From Sulfurimonas sp. (lineage in GTDB: Bacteria > Campylobacterota > Campylobacteria > Campylobacterales > Sulfurimonadaceae), in contig NZ_CP093396.1 in assembly GCF_029027405.1 (NCBI RefSeq), positions 1,488,001-1,552,000 on the forward strand: DNA of 64,000 bases. Reading direction: 5' to 3'. The translations under genes and the position numbers were made by a program. Each line of letters begins with the position of its first letter. Position 1 is the first letter of the stretch. Shown one piece after another: positions 37,105 through 45,133 of the stretch. The notes beneath the pieces are model-generated. The model did not search any database and was not told the DNA's origin. It worked only from the letters and a program-made list of their open reading frames with translations.

Positions 37105-39042
37105 TTATTTAACTTCAAGGCCGAATGTAAATCCGTCATTTACCTTTGCTATAAGCTCTGGTAAAACATCTTCATAATCGCCTACAATTCCAAAATCTGC
37201 ATTAGCAAAAATTGTTTCTTTTGAGTTGTGATTGATAGCTATAATTGTTTCTGATTCTTTCATACCTGCGATATGCTGAACAGATCCACTTATACCAACT
37301 GCAATATAGATTTTTGGTCTAACAGTTTTACCAGTTTGTCCAATTTGTCTAGCATATTCAGCTAAACCTTCATCAACAACTGGACGACTTACTGCCCATT
37401 CTGCATTTACACCTTGCTTATTTAATGCAGCAGCTAAATCTTTAACTAACTGCATCTCATCACCAACAGTACCTCTACCACCAGTAATAATAACATCTGC
37501 TTCAAATAAGTTTTGTAAACCACCTTCACCTCTTACTGTTTCAATGATTTCAGTTACAAAATCATCTTCTATAAGTTCTGGAGTGAATGATGTAACTGTA
37601 CCTTCTCTGCTTTCATCTAATGTTGGTACTTCAAAAGTTCCAGCTCTTGCAGTAGAAATTTGAGGAGTAACAAAACCTAAAATCGTAGCAAGTTTAGACT
37701 CACCATAAGTAGGTCTTCTTGATTCTAAGATAGGATAAAATCTTACTTTTTTCTTTCTGTCATAATGTTCACCGATTTCAAGTGCAGTACAGTCGGCTGT
37801 AACCCCACCATCAACCTTAACACCAATTCTAGGAGCAAGTTCACGACCTGCCGTTGTTGCTGCAAAAAGTGCAATTTCTGGGTTTATGTTCTTAATAACT
37901 TGTGCAAAGATAGATGCAAAAGGTAAAATTCTATACTCTTCTAATCTTTCATCATTTACAACTATTACTTCATCAGAACCAGATGCTATAAGCTCTTTAG
38001 CTAAATCATCAGTTCCATTACCAATAATTAAAGTAACAACTTTAGTATCAGCATCCAAATCAGCAGCTAAGTTTCTTGCTGGAGTTAAAAGCTCTAAAGA
38101 AGGTCTAGAGATTTTTCCGTTAACTACTTCTGCCCAAGTTAAGATGCCAGAAGCACCATTTCTAAAGTCAACATCTTCAAAACCTTCTGGTTTTTTCTTT
38201 GCTTTTTTAGCTTTTTTCTCTTTAACTTCTATTGTATTTTTACCAGATTTAATATTTTCAATCAAACTAGCTACTAATTCAACTTCTCCGTGACCTTCAC
38301 ACATTTTAATCGGTGCACGCTCACTTACTATATTTGCAACTTTTGCAACAATAGTAGGAGAACCACTTAGTCCAATCATCTTGTCACTTAAGTTAATGTC
38401 AGTAATACTAAATACTTTTACTTCAGACTTTCTAGCTTTTACTGCACCACTTAAAGATGGGCGTCTAGGGTCAATCCCAGTTGGAGTAAAAGAAAGAGTA
38501 CATGGAAGAGGTAATTTCATCATCTGATAACCACCCTCAATAATTCTTTTTGCTACGATATGTCCATCTGTTAAAGAAGCAACTTCAATAAATGTAGCTT
38601 GAGGAATTCCTAAGTTTTCGGCAACTTGGGATGGTACATGTGCTGTATCTCCATCGCTTGTTTGTCTTCCTGCAACGATAATAAAATCTTCATTTAGACC
38701 TTTACCAAAACCTAAATGTTTTAGCATAGTAGCAATTGCTAAACCAGTAGCATAAGTATCCGAGCCTCCAAGTTTTCTATCACTTAAAAGATACGCTTCA
38801 TCGTATCCCATTGAGATTGCTTTTTTCAAAGAAACCACAAAAGATGGTGGTCCCATTGAACATACAATTAATTTTGCATCTGGGTTATCATTCTTCATTT
38901 GGATACCAGCTTCTAGAGCATATCCACAATCTATATTAATAATAGATTTCGCTTTCGTTCTATCCATTAAACCGTCGTCGCCCATTCTCATCTCAGATGG
39001 TAATGGAACCTGTTTCATTAAACTGATTATTGTTAAAGCCAT
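37105..39042 (-). CDS. Electron transfer flavoprotein, beta and alpha subunits fused in one chain
   Basis: 645 residues. Residues 1 to about 265 are EtfB/FixA-like (MALTIISLMKQVPLPSE; nucleotide site GRQTSDGDTAHV at 125-136). A lysine-rich linker KEKKAKKAKKKP (274-285) follows. Residues about 300-645 are EtfA/FixB-like, ending with the FAD domain: SRPVVDEGL, GQTGKTVRPKIYIAVGISG, VQHIAGM, ADFGIVGDYEDVLPEL. ETF is normally a heterodimer; here the order is beta-alpha. The DGDT form of the beta motif resembles FixA and bifurcating ETFs rather than the DDDC form of mitochondrial ETF. Lies 17 bases after its likely partner, ETF:quinone oxidoreductase. Confidence 0.9.
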   Translation of the reverse strand: MALTIISLMKQVPLPSEMRMGDDGLMDRTKAKSIINIDCGYALEAGIQMKNDNPDAKLIVCSMGPPSFVVSLKKAISMGYDEAYLLSDRKLGGSDTYATGLAIATMLKHLGFGKGLNEDFIIVAGRQTSDGDTAHVPSQVAENLGIPQATFIEVASLTDGHIVAKRIIEGGYQMMKLPLPCTLSFTPTGIDPRRPSLSGAVKARKSEVKVFSITDINLSDKMIGLSGSPTIVAKVANIVSERAPIKMCEGHGEVELVASLIENIKSGKNTIEVKEKKAKKAKKKPEGFEDVDFRNGASGILTWAEVVNGKISRPSLELLTPARNLAADLDADTKVVTLIIGNGTDDLAKELIASGSDEVIVVNDERLEEYRILPFASIFAQVIKNINPEIALFAATTAGRELAPRIGVKVDGGVTADCTALEIGEHYDRKKKVRFYPILESRRPTYGESKLATILGFVTPQISTARAGTFEVPTLDESREGTVTSFTPELIEDDFVTEIIETVRGEGGLQNLFEADVIITGGRGTVGDEMQLVKDLAAALNKQGVNAEWAVSRPVVDEGLAEYARQIGQTGKTVRPKIYIAVGISGSVQHIAGMKESETIIAINHNSKETIFANADFGIVGDYEDVLPELIAKVNDGFTFGLEVK

Positions 39043-39059
39043 ATTATATCTTCTCCACT

Positions 39060-40718
39060 CTACATCATATTATAGTCTGGACCATCGCCACCATAAGGTG
39101 TAGTCCAAGTAATTCCACTGTTTGGTGATTTAATATCACACGTTTTACAGTGAACACAGTTTTCAGCATGCAATCTAAGTGATTTATCACCACTTTTTTT
39201 ATCGATATGAAGTTCATATACTTCAGCGGGACACATTGAAGCACATGGTAAGCCATATTCTTCTATATTAGATGATTTAAACTGCTCAGGATTATTTACT
39301 ACTAAGTGAGGAACTTGAACTTCATCATGCATAGCTTTTGAATAATAAACAGTTGTAACTTTATCAAAGGTAAGTTTTTTGTCATACTCTAATTTACTAC
39401 CAAATCTTTCTTTAAATGGTTGTTTTGAGAATTCAGAAAGCTTTTTAGTTGTTTTAAAATCATCTTCTGTTTGCGGTACCATAAGACAAGCTCCACCAGT
39501 AACAAGCTGAAGACCAATTTTAAGTCCACCAATAACCATGCCATCTTGCATTACTGCTCTCATATTTCTAGTTGGATATAGCTCCTTATATATAAAACTA
39601 CTATTTACAAGTTTTTCATACATCGATAAAGAAGCTTCACTTGTATCTTTATTTATTAATGCTTCTATTGCGGTAGTTGCTGCACAGATACCAGATCTTA
39701 CAGCCAAGTGAATCCCCTTAAGTCTTGCAGTAGATAGGAAGCCTGCACTATCTCCAACAATCATCATATTATCAGCATAATATTTTGGTACCGAGTTCCA
39801 TCCACCTTCAGGTAATGTTTTGGCACCAGCTTCAACAACTGAACCACCTGCAAGGATTTTAGAAACAGTTGGATGAGTTTTCCATACTTGCATGGCAGAA
39901 TGAATATCAAAGCTTGGATCTTGATAATCTAATCCAACTACTAATCCAATTGCAACTCTATTTTCACTAAGACCATAAATGAAACCGCCGCCAAACTCTT
40001 CTTTATCTCTTAATGGATATCCAAAAGTATGCTTAACTGCACCAGCTTCTATATTTCCCTCAGGAACTTTCCAGATTTCTTTTACACCAAGAGAATATAT
40101 TTGAGGATTTTTACCAGCATCTAGACTTAATCTTTGGATAACTGTTTTTACTGCAGAACCTCTAGTTCCTTCAGCAAATACTGTTATAGAAGCTTCTATC
40201 GTAGTACCCTCTTGAAAGTTCTTTTGTTTAACACCATGATGATCAACACCAGTATCTTTAGTTTTTACACCAATTACTTTATTTTCATCATTAAAAACTA
40301 CAGAATCTACAGCAAAACCAGTGTAGATTTCTACACCTCTGTCTTCTGCTAGTGTAGCTAAGTATTTACAAACTTTTCCAAGTGAAGCAATATAATTTCC
40401 ATCATTTGACATATATGGTGGATGAAAAGGTAGCGTCGTATCACTTCCATCTTCATTTATTTTTATCACATTATCAGAACCAACTTTTGAATCAAATGGA
40501 ATTCCATCAAACTCTCCAGTTGTTAATAAATCTCTAAATACTTGTGGTCTAATGACAGCCCCAGAGAGTATATGAGAACCAATTGAACTTCCCTTTTCAA
40601 TTAGCATTATTCTTTTGTCTTTACCTCGTTGCTTTAGCTTGTCCGCCAAAGCGATTGCTGTTGCAAGACCAGAGGGTCCTCCACCAACAATAAGCACATC
40701 TGTTGAAATATTATCCAT
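39060..40718 (-). CDS. Electron transfer flavoprotein:quinone oxidoreductase
   Basis: 552 residues, the length of ETF-QO. N-terminal FAD site VLIVGGGPSGLATAIALAD; second FAD contact MMIVGDSAGFLS; C-terminal ferredoxin-like domain with cysteines in CASMCPAE and CVHCKTCDIK binding one 4Fe-4S cluster. It moves electrons from reduced ETF to the membrane quinone pool. Directly upstream of the fused ETF gene and surely its partner. The ribosome site is GGAG. The dehydrogenase feeding the pair is not in the window. Confidence 0.93.
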   Translation of the reverse strand: MDNISTDVLIVGGGPSGLATAIALADKLKQRGKDKRIMLIEKGSSIGSHILSGAVIRPQVFRDLLTTGEFDGIPFDSKVGSDNVIKINEDGSDTTLPFHPPYMSNDGNYIASLGKVCKYLATLAEDRGVEIYTGFAVDSVVFNDENKVIGVKTKDTGVDHHGVKQKNFQEGTTIEASITVFAEGTRGSAVKTVIQRLSLDAGKNPQIYSLGVKEIWKVPEGNIEAGAVKHTFGYPLRDKEEFGGGFIYGLSENRVAIGLVVGLDYQDPSFDIHSAMQVWKTHPTVSKILAGGSVVEAGAKTLPEGGWNSVPKYYADNMMIVGDSAGFLSTARLKGIHLAVRSGICAATTAIEALINKDTSEASLSMYEKLVNSSFIYKELYPTRNMRAVMQDGMVIGGLKIGLQLVTGGACLMVPQTEDDFKTTKKLSEFSKQPFKERFGSKLEYDKKLTFDKVTTVYYSKAMHDEVQVPHLVVNNPEQFKSSNIEEYGLPCASMCPAEVYELHIDKKSGDKSLRLHAENCVHCKTCDIKSPNSGITWTTPYGGDGPDYNMM

Positions 40719-40867
40719 TTAGCACTCCATAATTCGCTTAAATTTTAAAAACATGTTAAGATATCAAAATATAAATTAAACTTATATTTAAAAAGGGAAA
40801 GTAATAGAAATAGGATTTTTTTGTTACCTATTGAAACGAAAGATATAGATTATTTTATTTTGTTATA

Positions 40868-40893
40868 TTAAGTTGTCATTAATGACAACTTAA
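40868..40893 (-). terminator. Perfect 26-base palindrome after mdh
   Basis: TTAAGTTGTCAT-TA-ATGACAACTTAA, a 12-bp perfect inverted repeat seven bases beyond the mdh stop. It could end mdh transcription, but the following minus-strand sequence is only moderately T-rich, so a protein-binding site is also possible. Confidence 0.55.
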
Positions 40894-40899
40894 CTATAT

Positions 40900-41847
40900 T
40901 TAGCTGTAAAAACCACTTGAGTATAAAGTGTCAATAAGCTCTTTTACACTTCCAATAGATTTGGCAAATTTTCTGTCCTGATCATCATTTAGGTTCGCCT
41001 CAATGACTTTTTCAACGCCACGAGCTCCAATCATAACAGGTACCCCTGTTACAACTTGTTCATATCCATATTCTCCATCAAGCATTACTGCACATGGATA
41101 TATCTGTTTCATATCAGTAAGAACAGCTTCCACCATAAGAGCTGTTGACTTAGCAGGAGCATAGTAAGCGCTTCCATCTTTAAGTAGTCCAACTATTTCT
41201 GCTCCGCCTTTTCTAGTTTTTTCAACAATCTCATTTATCTCATCCCAAGTTAAAAGATCAGTTAGAGGAACACCTGCTACAGTAGAAAATCTAGGAAGAG
41301 GAACCATATCATCGCCATGACCACCCATCACAGAACATCTTATTTGCCCTGCTCCATAACCAAGTTTTTCATAAACAAAGTGAGCCATTCTAGCACTATC
41401 TAAAATACCTGCCATTCCAAGAACCCTGCTTCTATCCCAACCTGTTTCTTTAAGTGCTACATATACCATTGCATCTAAGGGATTGGTAACTGGGATAATA
41501 ACTGCATTTGGAGAAGAAACTTTTATAACACTCATTACTTCTCTCATGATAGTAGCATTTTTAATTAATAAATCATCTCTACTCATACCTGGAAGTCTAG
41601 GACTTCCAGCTGTAATAACTACTACATCACAATCTTTTACATCTTCTAATGTTTCAGCCACTGTAATAACAGTATGTTTTCTAGCAGCTTGAGCAGCTTG
41701 AGATAGGTCCAAAGCCTTACCTCGTGCTTTATCCACTTCAATAGCTCTTATTATTACTTCATGACAAGAACCACTCATAGCTAAAGAATAAGCAACTGAT
41801 GAACCAACATTACCGACACCGACTATTCCTACTCTTTTTCCTCTCAT
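40900..41847 (-). CDS. mdh: Malate dehydrogenase (LDH-like type)
   Basis: 315 residues. Rossmann motif GIVGVGNVGSSVAY; the acidic residue of EVDKARG favours NAD. Active-site arginines in GSPRLPGMSRDDLL, catalytic histidine in MGGHGDDMVPL. It links malate and oxaloacetate. Located 35 bases after icd and 180 before ETF-QO, in the same orientation. The lactate/malate discrimination loop (RLPGMSR) indicates malate. Confidence 0.94.
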   Translation of the reverse strand: MRGKRVGIVGVGNVGSSVAYSLAMSGSCHEVIIRAIEVDKARGKALDLSQAAQAARKHTVITVAETLEDVKDCDVVVITAGSPRLPGMSRDDLLIKNATIMREVMSVIKVSSPNAVIIPVTNPLDAMVYVALKETGWDRSRVLGMAGILDSARMAHFVYEKLGYGAGQIRCSVMGGHGDDMVPLPRFSTVAGVPLTDLLTWDEINEIVEKTRKGGAEIVGLLKDGSAYYAPAKSTALMVEAVLTDMKQIYPCAVMLDGEYGYEQVVTGVPVMIGARGVEKVIEANLNDDQDRKFAKSIGSVKELIDTLYSSGFYS

Positions 41848-41881
41848 GGTACCTCCTTTTAATTTTAGTATACCCTTAAAG

Positions 41882-44083
41882 CTATATTGAATCTATAATA
41901 GAATTTAATATAGCTGATGGACGCATTGAAGCTTCAGCTTTGGCGACATCTGGATTAAAATATCCACCAATATCTTGAGCTTTACCTTCAACTGATTGTA
42001 ATTCAGCAAGAATTTTAGTTTCATTTTCTTTTAGTGCTTTGGCAATAGGAGCAAACTTTGTAGCAAGTGCGGAATCGTCTGTTTGATTTGCTAAAGCATC
42101 TGCCCAATATTGAGCAATAAAAAAGTGAGAAGCTTTATTATCATTTTCACCACATTTTCTAGATGGTGCGTTATTATTATCTAAGTAACTATTGTTTGCC
42201 TCGTCAAGAGCGGCAGTAACTACACTAAGATCTTTAGAATCATTTTTTTGTGATATAAAGCGTAAAGATTCAGCTAAAGCTAAAAACTCACCTAAAGAAT
42301 CCCATCTAAGATGTCCTTCTTTTAAAAACTGTTCAACATGTTTAGGTGCTGATCCACCTGCACCCGTTTCAAAAAGCCCACCACCATTGATAAGAGGAAC
42401 TACAGAAAGCATTTTTGCTGATGTTCCAAGCTCTAAAATTGGGAAAAGGTCAGTTAAATAATCACGAAGTACATTTCCAGAAACAGAAATAGTGTTCTCA
42501 CTTTTTCTAATTCTAGCTAGTGAGTAAGTCATAGCTTTTGCAGGTGTCATTATTGGAAGATCTAATCCAGAAGTATCATGATCTTTTAAATACTCATTTA
42601 CTTTTTTAATCATATTAGCATCATGGGCTCTATTTTCATCTAACCAAAATACAGCAGGAACACCTTCAATCCTAGCTCTTTCAACAGCAAGTCTTACCCA
42701 ATCTCTAATAGGAATATCTTTAGATCTAGACATTCTCCAAATATCACCTTTTTCAACATCAAAACTCATAAGTTCTGAGCCATCTCTATCTAAAACCTTA
42801 ACAGTTCCAGCTTCTGAGATTTCAAAAGTTGTAGGGTGAGAACCGTACTCTTCAGCTTTTTGTGCCATAAGTCCAACATTTGAAACTGAACCCATTGTTG
42901 TAACATCATACTGACCGTTTGCAACACAATCTTCAATACATACTTTGTACATAGTTGCGTAGCATCTATCTGGAACTACTGCAACACACTCAGCAAGCTT
43001 ATCATCACTATTCCACATTTGACCGCCATCCCTTACAACAACAGGAAGAGAAGCATCTATAATCACATCGTTAGAAGCATGTAAGTTTGTAATACCCTTA
43101 GAAGAATCAACCATAGCAATAGATGGTTGAGTAGGATAAACATCCATTATTGCTTGCTCAATTTGAGCTTTTTTATCAGCAGGTAAACTATCTAGTTTTT
43201 TATATAAATCACCAAGACCTAGGTTAGAGTTGTATCCAACACTATCTAAATCAGCACCAAATTTAGCAAATACATCTTTGAAGAATACTTCAACTGCATG
43301 ACCAAACATGATAGGATCAGAAACTTTCATCATTGTAGCTTTTAGGTGTAGTGACCAAAGGACACCTTCCTCTTTTGCTTCGGTAATTGTTTTTTGTAAA
43401 AAATCTCTTAAAGCAGAAACGCTCATAAATGTAGCATCTAAGATTTCTTTATCTTGAATATCAGTTAATTCTTTTAATAAGTTACCATTCAATTCGATTC
43501 TTACACTTCCAGCACCAGATTTTACAATTGATTGCTCATTACCATAAAAATCTCCACTTTCCATGTGAGCCACAGAAGCTTTAGAGTTTTTTGAAAATGC
43601 TTTTAATCTATGAGGATTTTTCTTTGCGAAGTTTTTAACTGCAACAGCAGCTCTTCTATCTGAGTTTCCTTCACGAAGAACTGGGTTTACTGCTGAACCT
43701 AAACAAGTAGAGTAAGTAGCTTGAATACTTTTTTCTTCACCTGTTTGAGGAGATTCAGGATAATTTGGAATATCATAACCTTGTCCCTGAAGTTCTGTAA
43801 TACATGCTATAAGTTGAGGAATAGATGCAGAGATATTTGGAAGCTTGATAATGTTTCCATCAGGTTGAAGTACTATTTCTCCTAACTTAGATAGTTCATC
43901 TTCAATTTTTTGAGCATCTGTTAAGTTTTGAGGGAACTTAGATAAAACTCTACCTGCTAATGAAATATTTTTAGTTTCTACTTCAACTCCTGCTGCTTGA
44001 GTAAAAGCATTTACAATCGGCAATAATGAATAAGTTGCTAAAGCTGGAGCTTCATCAATTTTCGTCCAAATAATTTTTGACAT
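41882..44083 (-). CDS. icd: Monomeric isocitrate dehydrogenase (NADP)
   Basis: 733 residues, matching the 80-kDa monomeric IDH family, unrelated in length to the 416-residue dimeric enzyme. Typical blocks: IWTKIDEAPALATYSLLPIV, NGNLLKELTDIQDKEILDAT, FGHAVEVFFKDVF, AVFWLDENRAHDANMI and ETGAGGSAPKHVEQF. Interconverts isocitrate and 2-oxoglutarate plus CO2. The ribosome site AAGGATAG precedes the ATG. First gene in the metabolic cluster, followed by mdh. Confidence 0.97.
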   Translation of the reverse strand: MSKIIWTKIDEAPALATYSLLPIVNAFTQAAGVEVETKNISLAGRVLSKFPQNLTDAQKIEDELSKLGEIVLQPDGNIIKLPNISASIPQLIACITELQGQGYDIPNYPESPQTGEEKSIQATYSTCLGSAVNPVLREGNSDRRAAVAVKNFAKKNPHRLKAFSKNSKASVAHMESGDFYGNEQSIVKSGAGSVRIELNGNLLKELTDIQDKEILDATFMSVSALRDFLQKTITEAKEEGVLWSLHLKATMMKVSDPIMFGHAVEVFFKDVFAKFGADLDSVGYNSNLGLGDLYKKLDSLPADKKAQIEQAIMDVYPTQPSIAMVDSSKGITNLHASNDVIIDASLPVVVRDGGQMWNSDDKLAECVAVVPDRCYATMYKVCIEDCVANGQYDVTTMGSVSNVGLMAQKAEEYGSHPTTFEISEAGTVKVLDRDGSELMSFDVEKGDIWRMSRSKDIPIRDWVRLAVERARIEGVPAVFWLDENRAHDANMIKKVNEYLKDHDTSGLDLPIMTPAKAMTYSLARIRKSENTISVSGNVLRDYLTDLFPILELGTSAKMLSVVPLINGGGLFETGAGGSAPKHVEQFLKEGHLRWDSLGEFLALAESLRFISQKNDSKDLSVVTAALDEANNSYLDNNNAPSRKCGENDNKASHFFIAQYWADALANQTDDSALATKFAPIAKALKENETKILAELQSVEGKAQDIGGYFNPDVAKAEASMRPSAILNSIIDSI

Positions 44084-44170
44084 TTTCTATCCTTAGGTTT
44101 AATATTTTTTATAACAGAATAATACCACTAAGATAAATAATATTTGATTAAGGAGATTAAAAAGATTTCA

Positions 44171-45133
44171 TTATTTTTTTATAGTGTTTCGTTTTGTAAC
44201 ATGCTTTATATTGCGTAAATGGGTAGAATAGTTACATGAGAAATCATGTCCTCCACTCTTTGATTTCATAAAATAAAGATAGTTTGTTTTGGCTGGAAAT
44301 ACAGCAGCTCTAATTGCATCGAAGCTAACATTACATACAGGAACCTTTGGAATACCCCTATTTTTGTATGTATTATAAATACTATTGTCTTCTCTAATTC
44401 TTTTTGAAGTTATTTTTATATGAGAATATTTACCATAATTTAGAGTTCCATCCATTTGTAATCTCATACCTTTTTTAATTCTGTTATAAATCACAGAACT
44501 AACAAGGGGCATCTCTTTTATATTTGCAGATTCTTTTTGTATGATAGATGCTATTGATACAAAATGAAACCATTTTTTTTCATTATATGTACCAAACAAT
44601 TTTATAGATAGCTCTTTCATCTGCTTATGTGAGTTATATAAAAATATTTTTATTAATTCCTTCTCTGAAATACCTATTGGTAATTTATATGTGTTTGGAA
44701 CTAAGGCACCCTCTTTTTGTGAACATTGCTTTGAATATTCTTTTTGTAATGTTTGAAAATCTAAATTTAATTTATGTGAGATTTGCTTTAGAAAAATATA
44801 AGTTGTTTCTCCGGGGATTAGTGTTATGTTTTGAAGAGCTGCTTTTGCATGAGATATCTTATATAAAAAGTCACCTCTTAAAATTGAATTTTCTCCTATC
44901 TCAATCCATCCACTCTGTGGAGAACCAATGATTCTTAAAAGCAAAGAATCTAATTTTGAAACATTGTAATTTCTGCTCTTAAGTTGTGTTATAATCTGAT
45001 TAATAGACCCTTGAGAAATATAAACAACTTTTTGGGTTTGAACAGGCTGATTTAGGTAGTACATGAACGATAAAGTAATTATTAATACAATTTCAAAAAT
45101 CCACTTTATTATTGTTAGCGCTTTATTATTCAT
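44171..45133 (-). CDS. mltG: Endolytic murein transglycosylase MltG (YceG-like)
   Basis: About 320 residues from ATG at 45133 (GTG at 45142 adds three). One N-terminal membrane anchor (residues about 8-27). The YceG domain contains IIQKESANIKEMPLVSSVIY with the catalytic Glu, LQMDGTLNYGKY, and YNTYKNRGIPKVPVCN. It cuts nascent glycan strands and sets strand length. The first 71 bases overlap, antisense, with the start of the divergent AsmA-like gene; both overlapped segments encode membrane anchors. Confidence 0.92.
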   Translation of the reverse strand: MNNKALTIIKWIFEIVLIITLSFMYYLNQPVQTQKVVYISQGSINQIITQLKSRNYNVSKLDSLLLRIIGSPQSGWIEIGENSILRGDFLYKISHAKAALQNITLIPGETTYIFLKQISHKLNLDFQTLQKEYSKQCSQKEGALVPNTYKLPIGISEKELIKIFLYNSHKQMKELSIKLFGTYNEKKWFHFVSIASIIQKESANIKEMPLVSSVIYNRIKKGMRLQMDGTLNYGKYSHIKITSKRIREDNSIYNTYKNRGIPKVPVCNVSFDAIRAAVFPAKTNYLYFMKSKSGGHDFSCNYSTHLRNIKHVTKRNTIKK

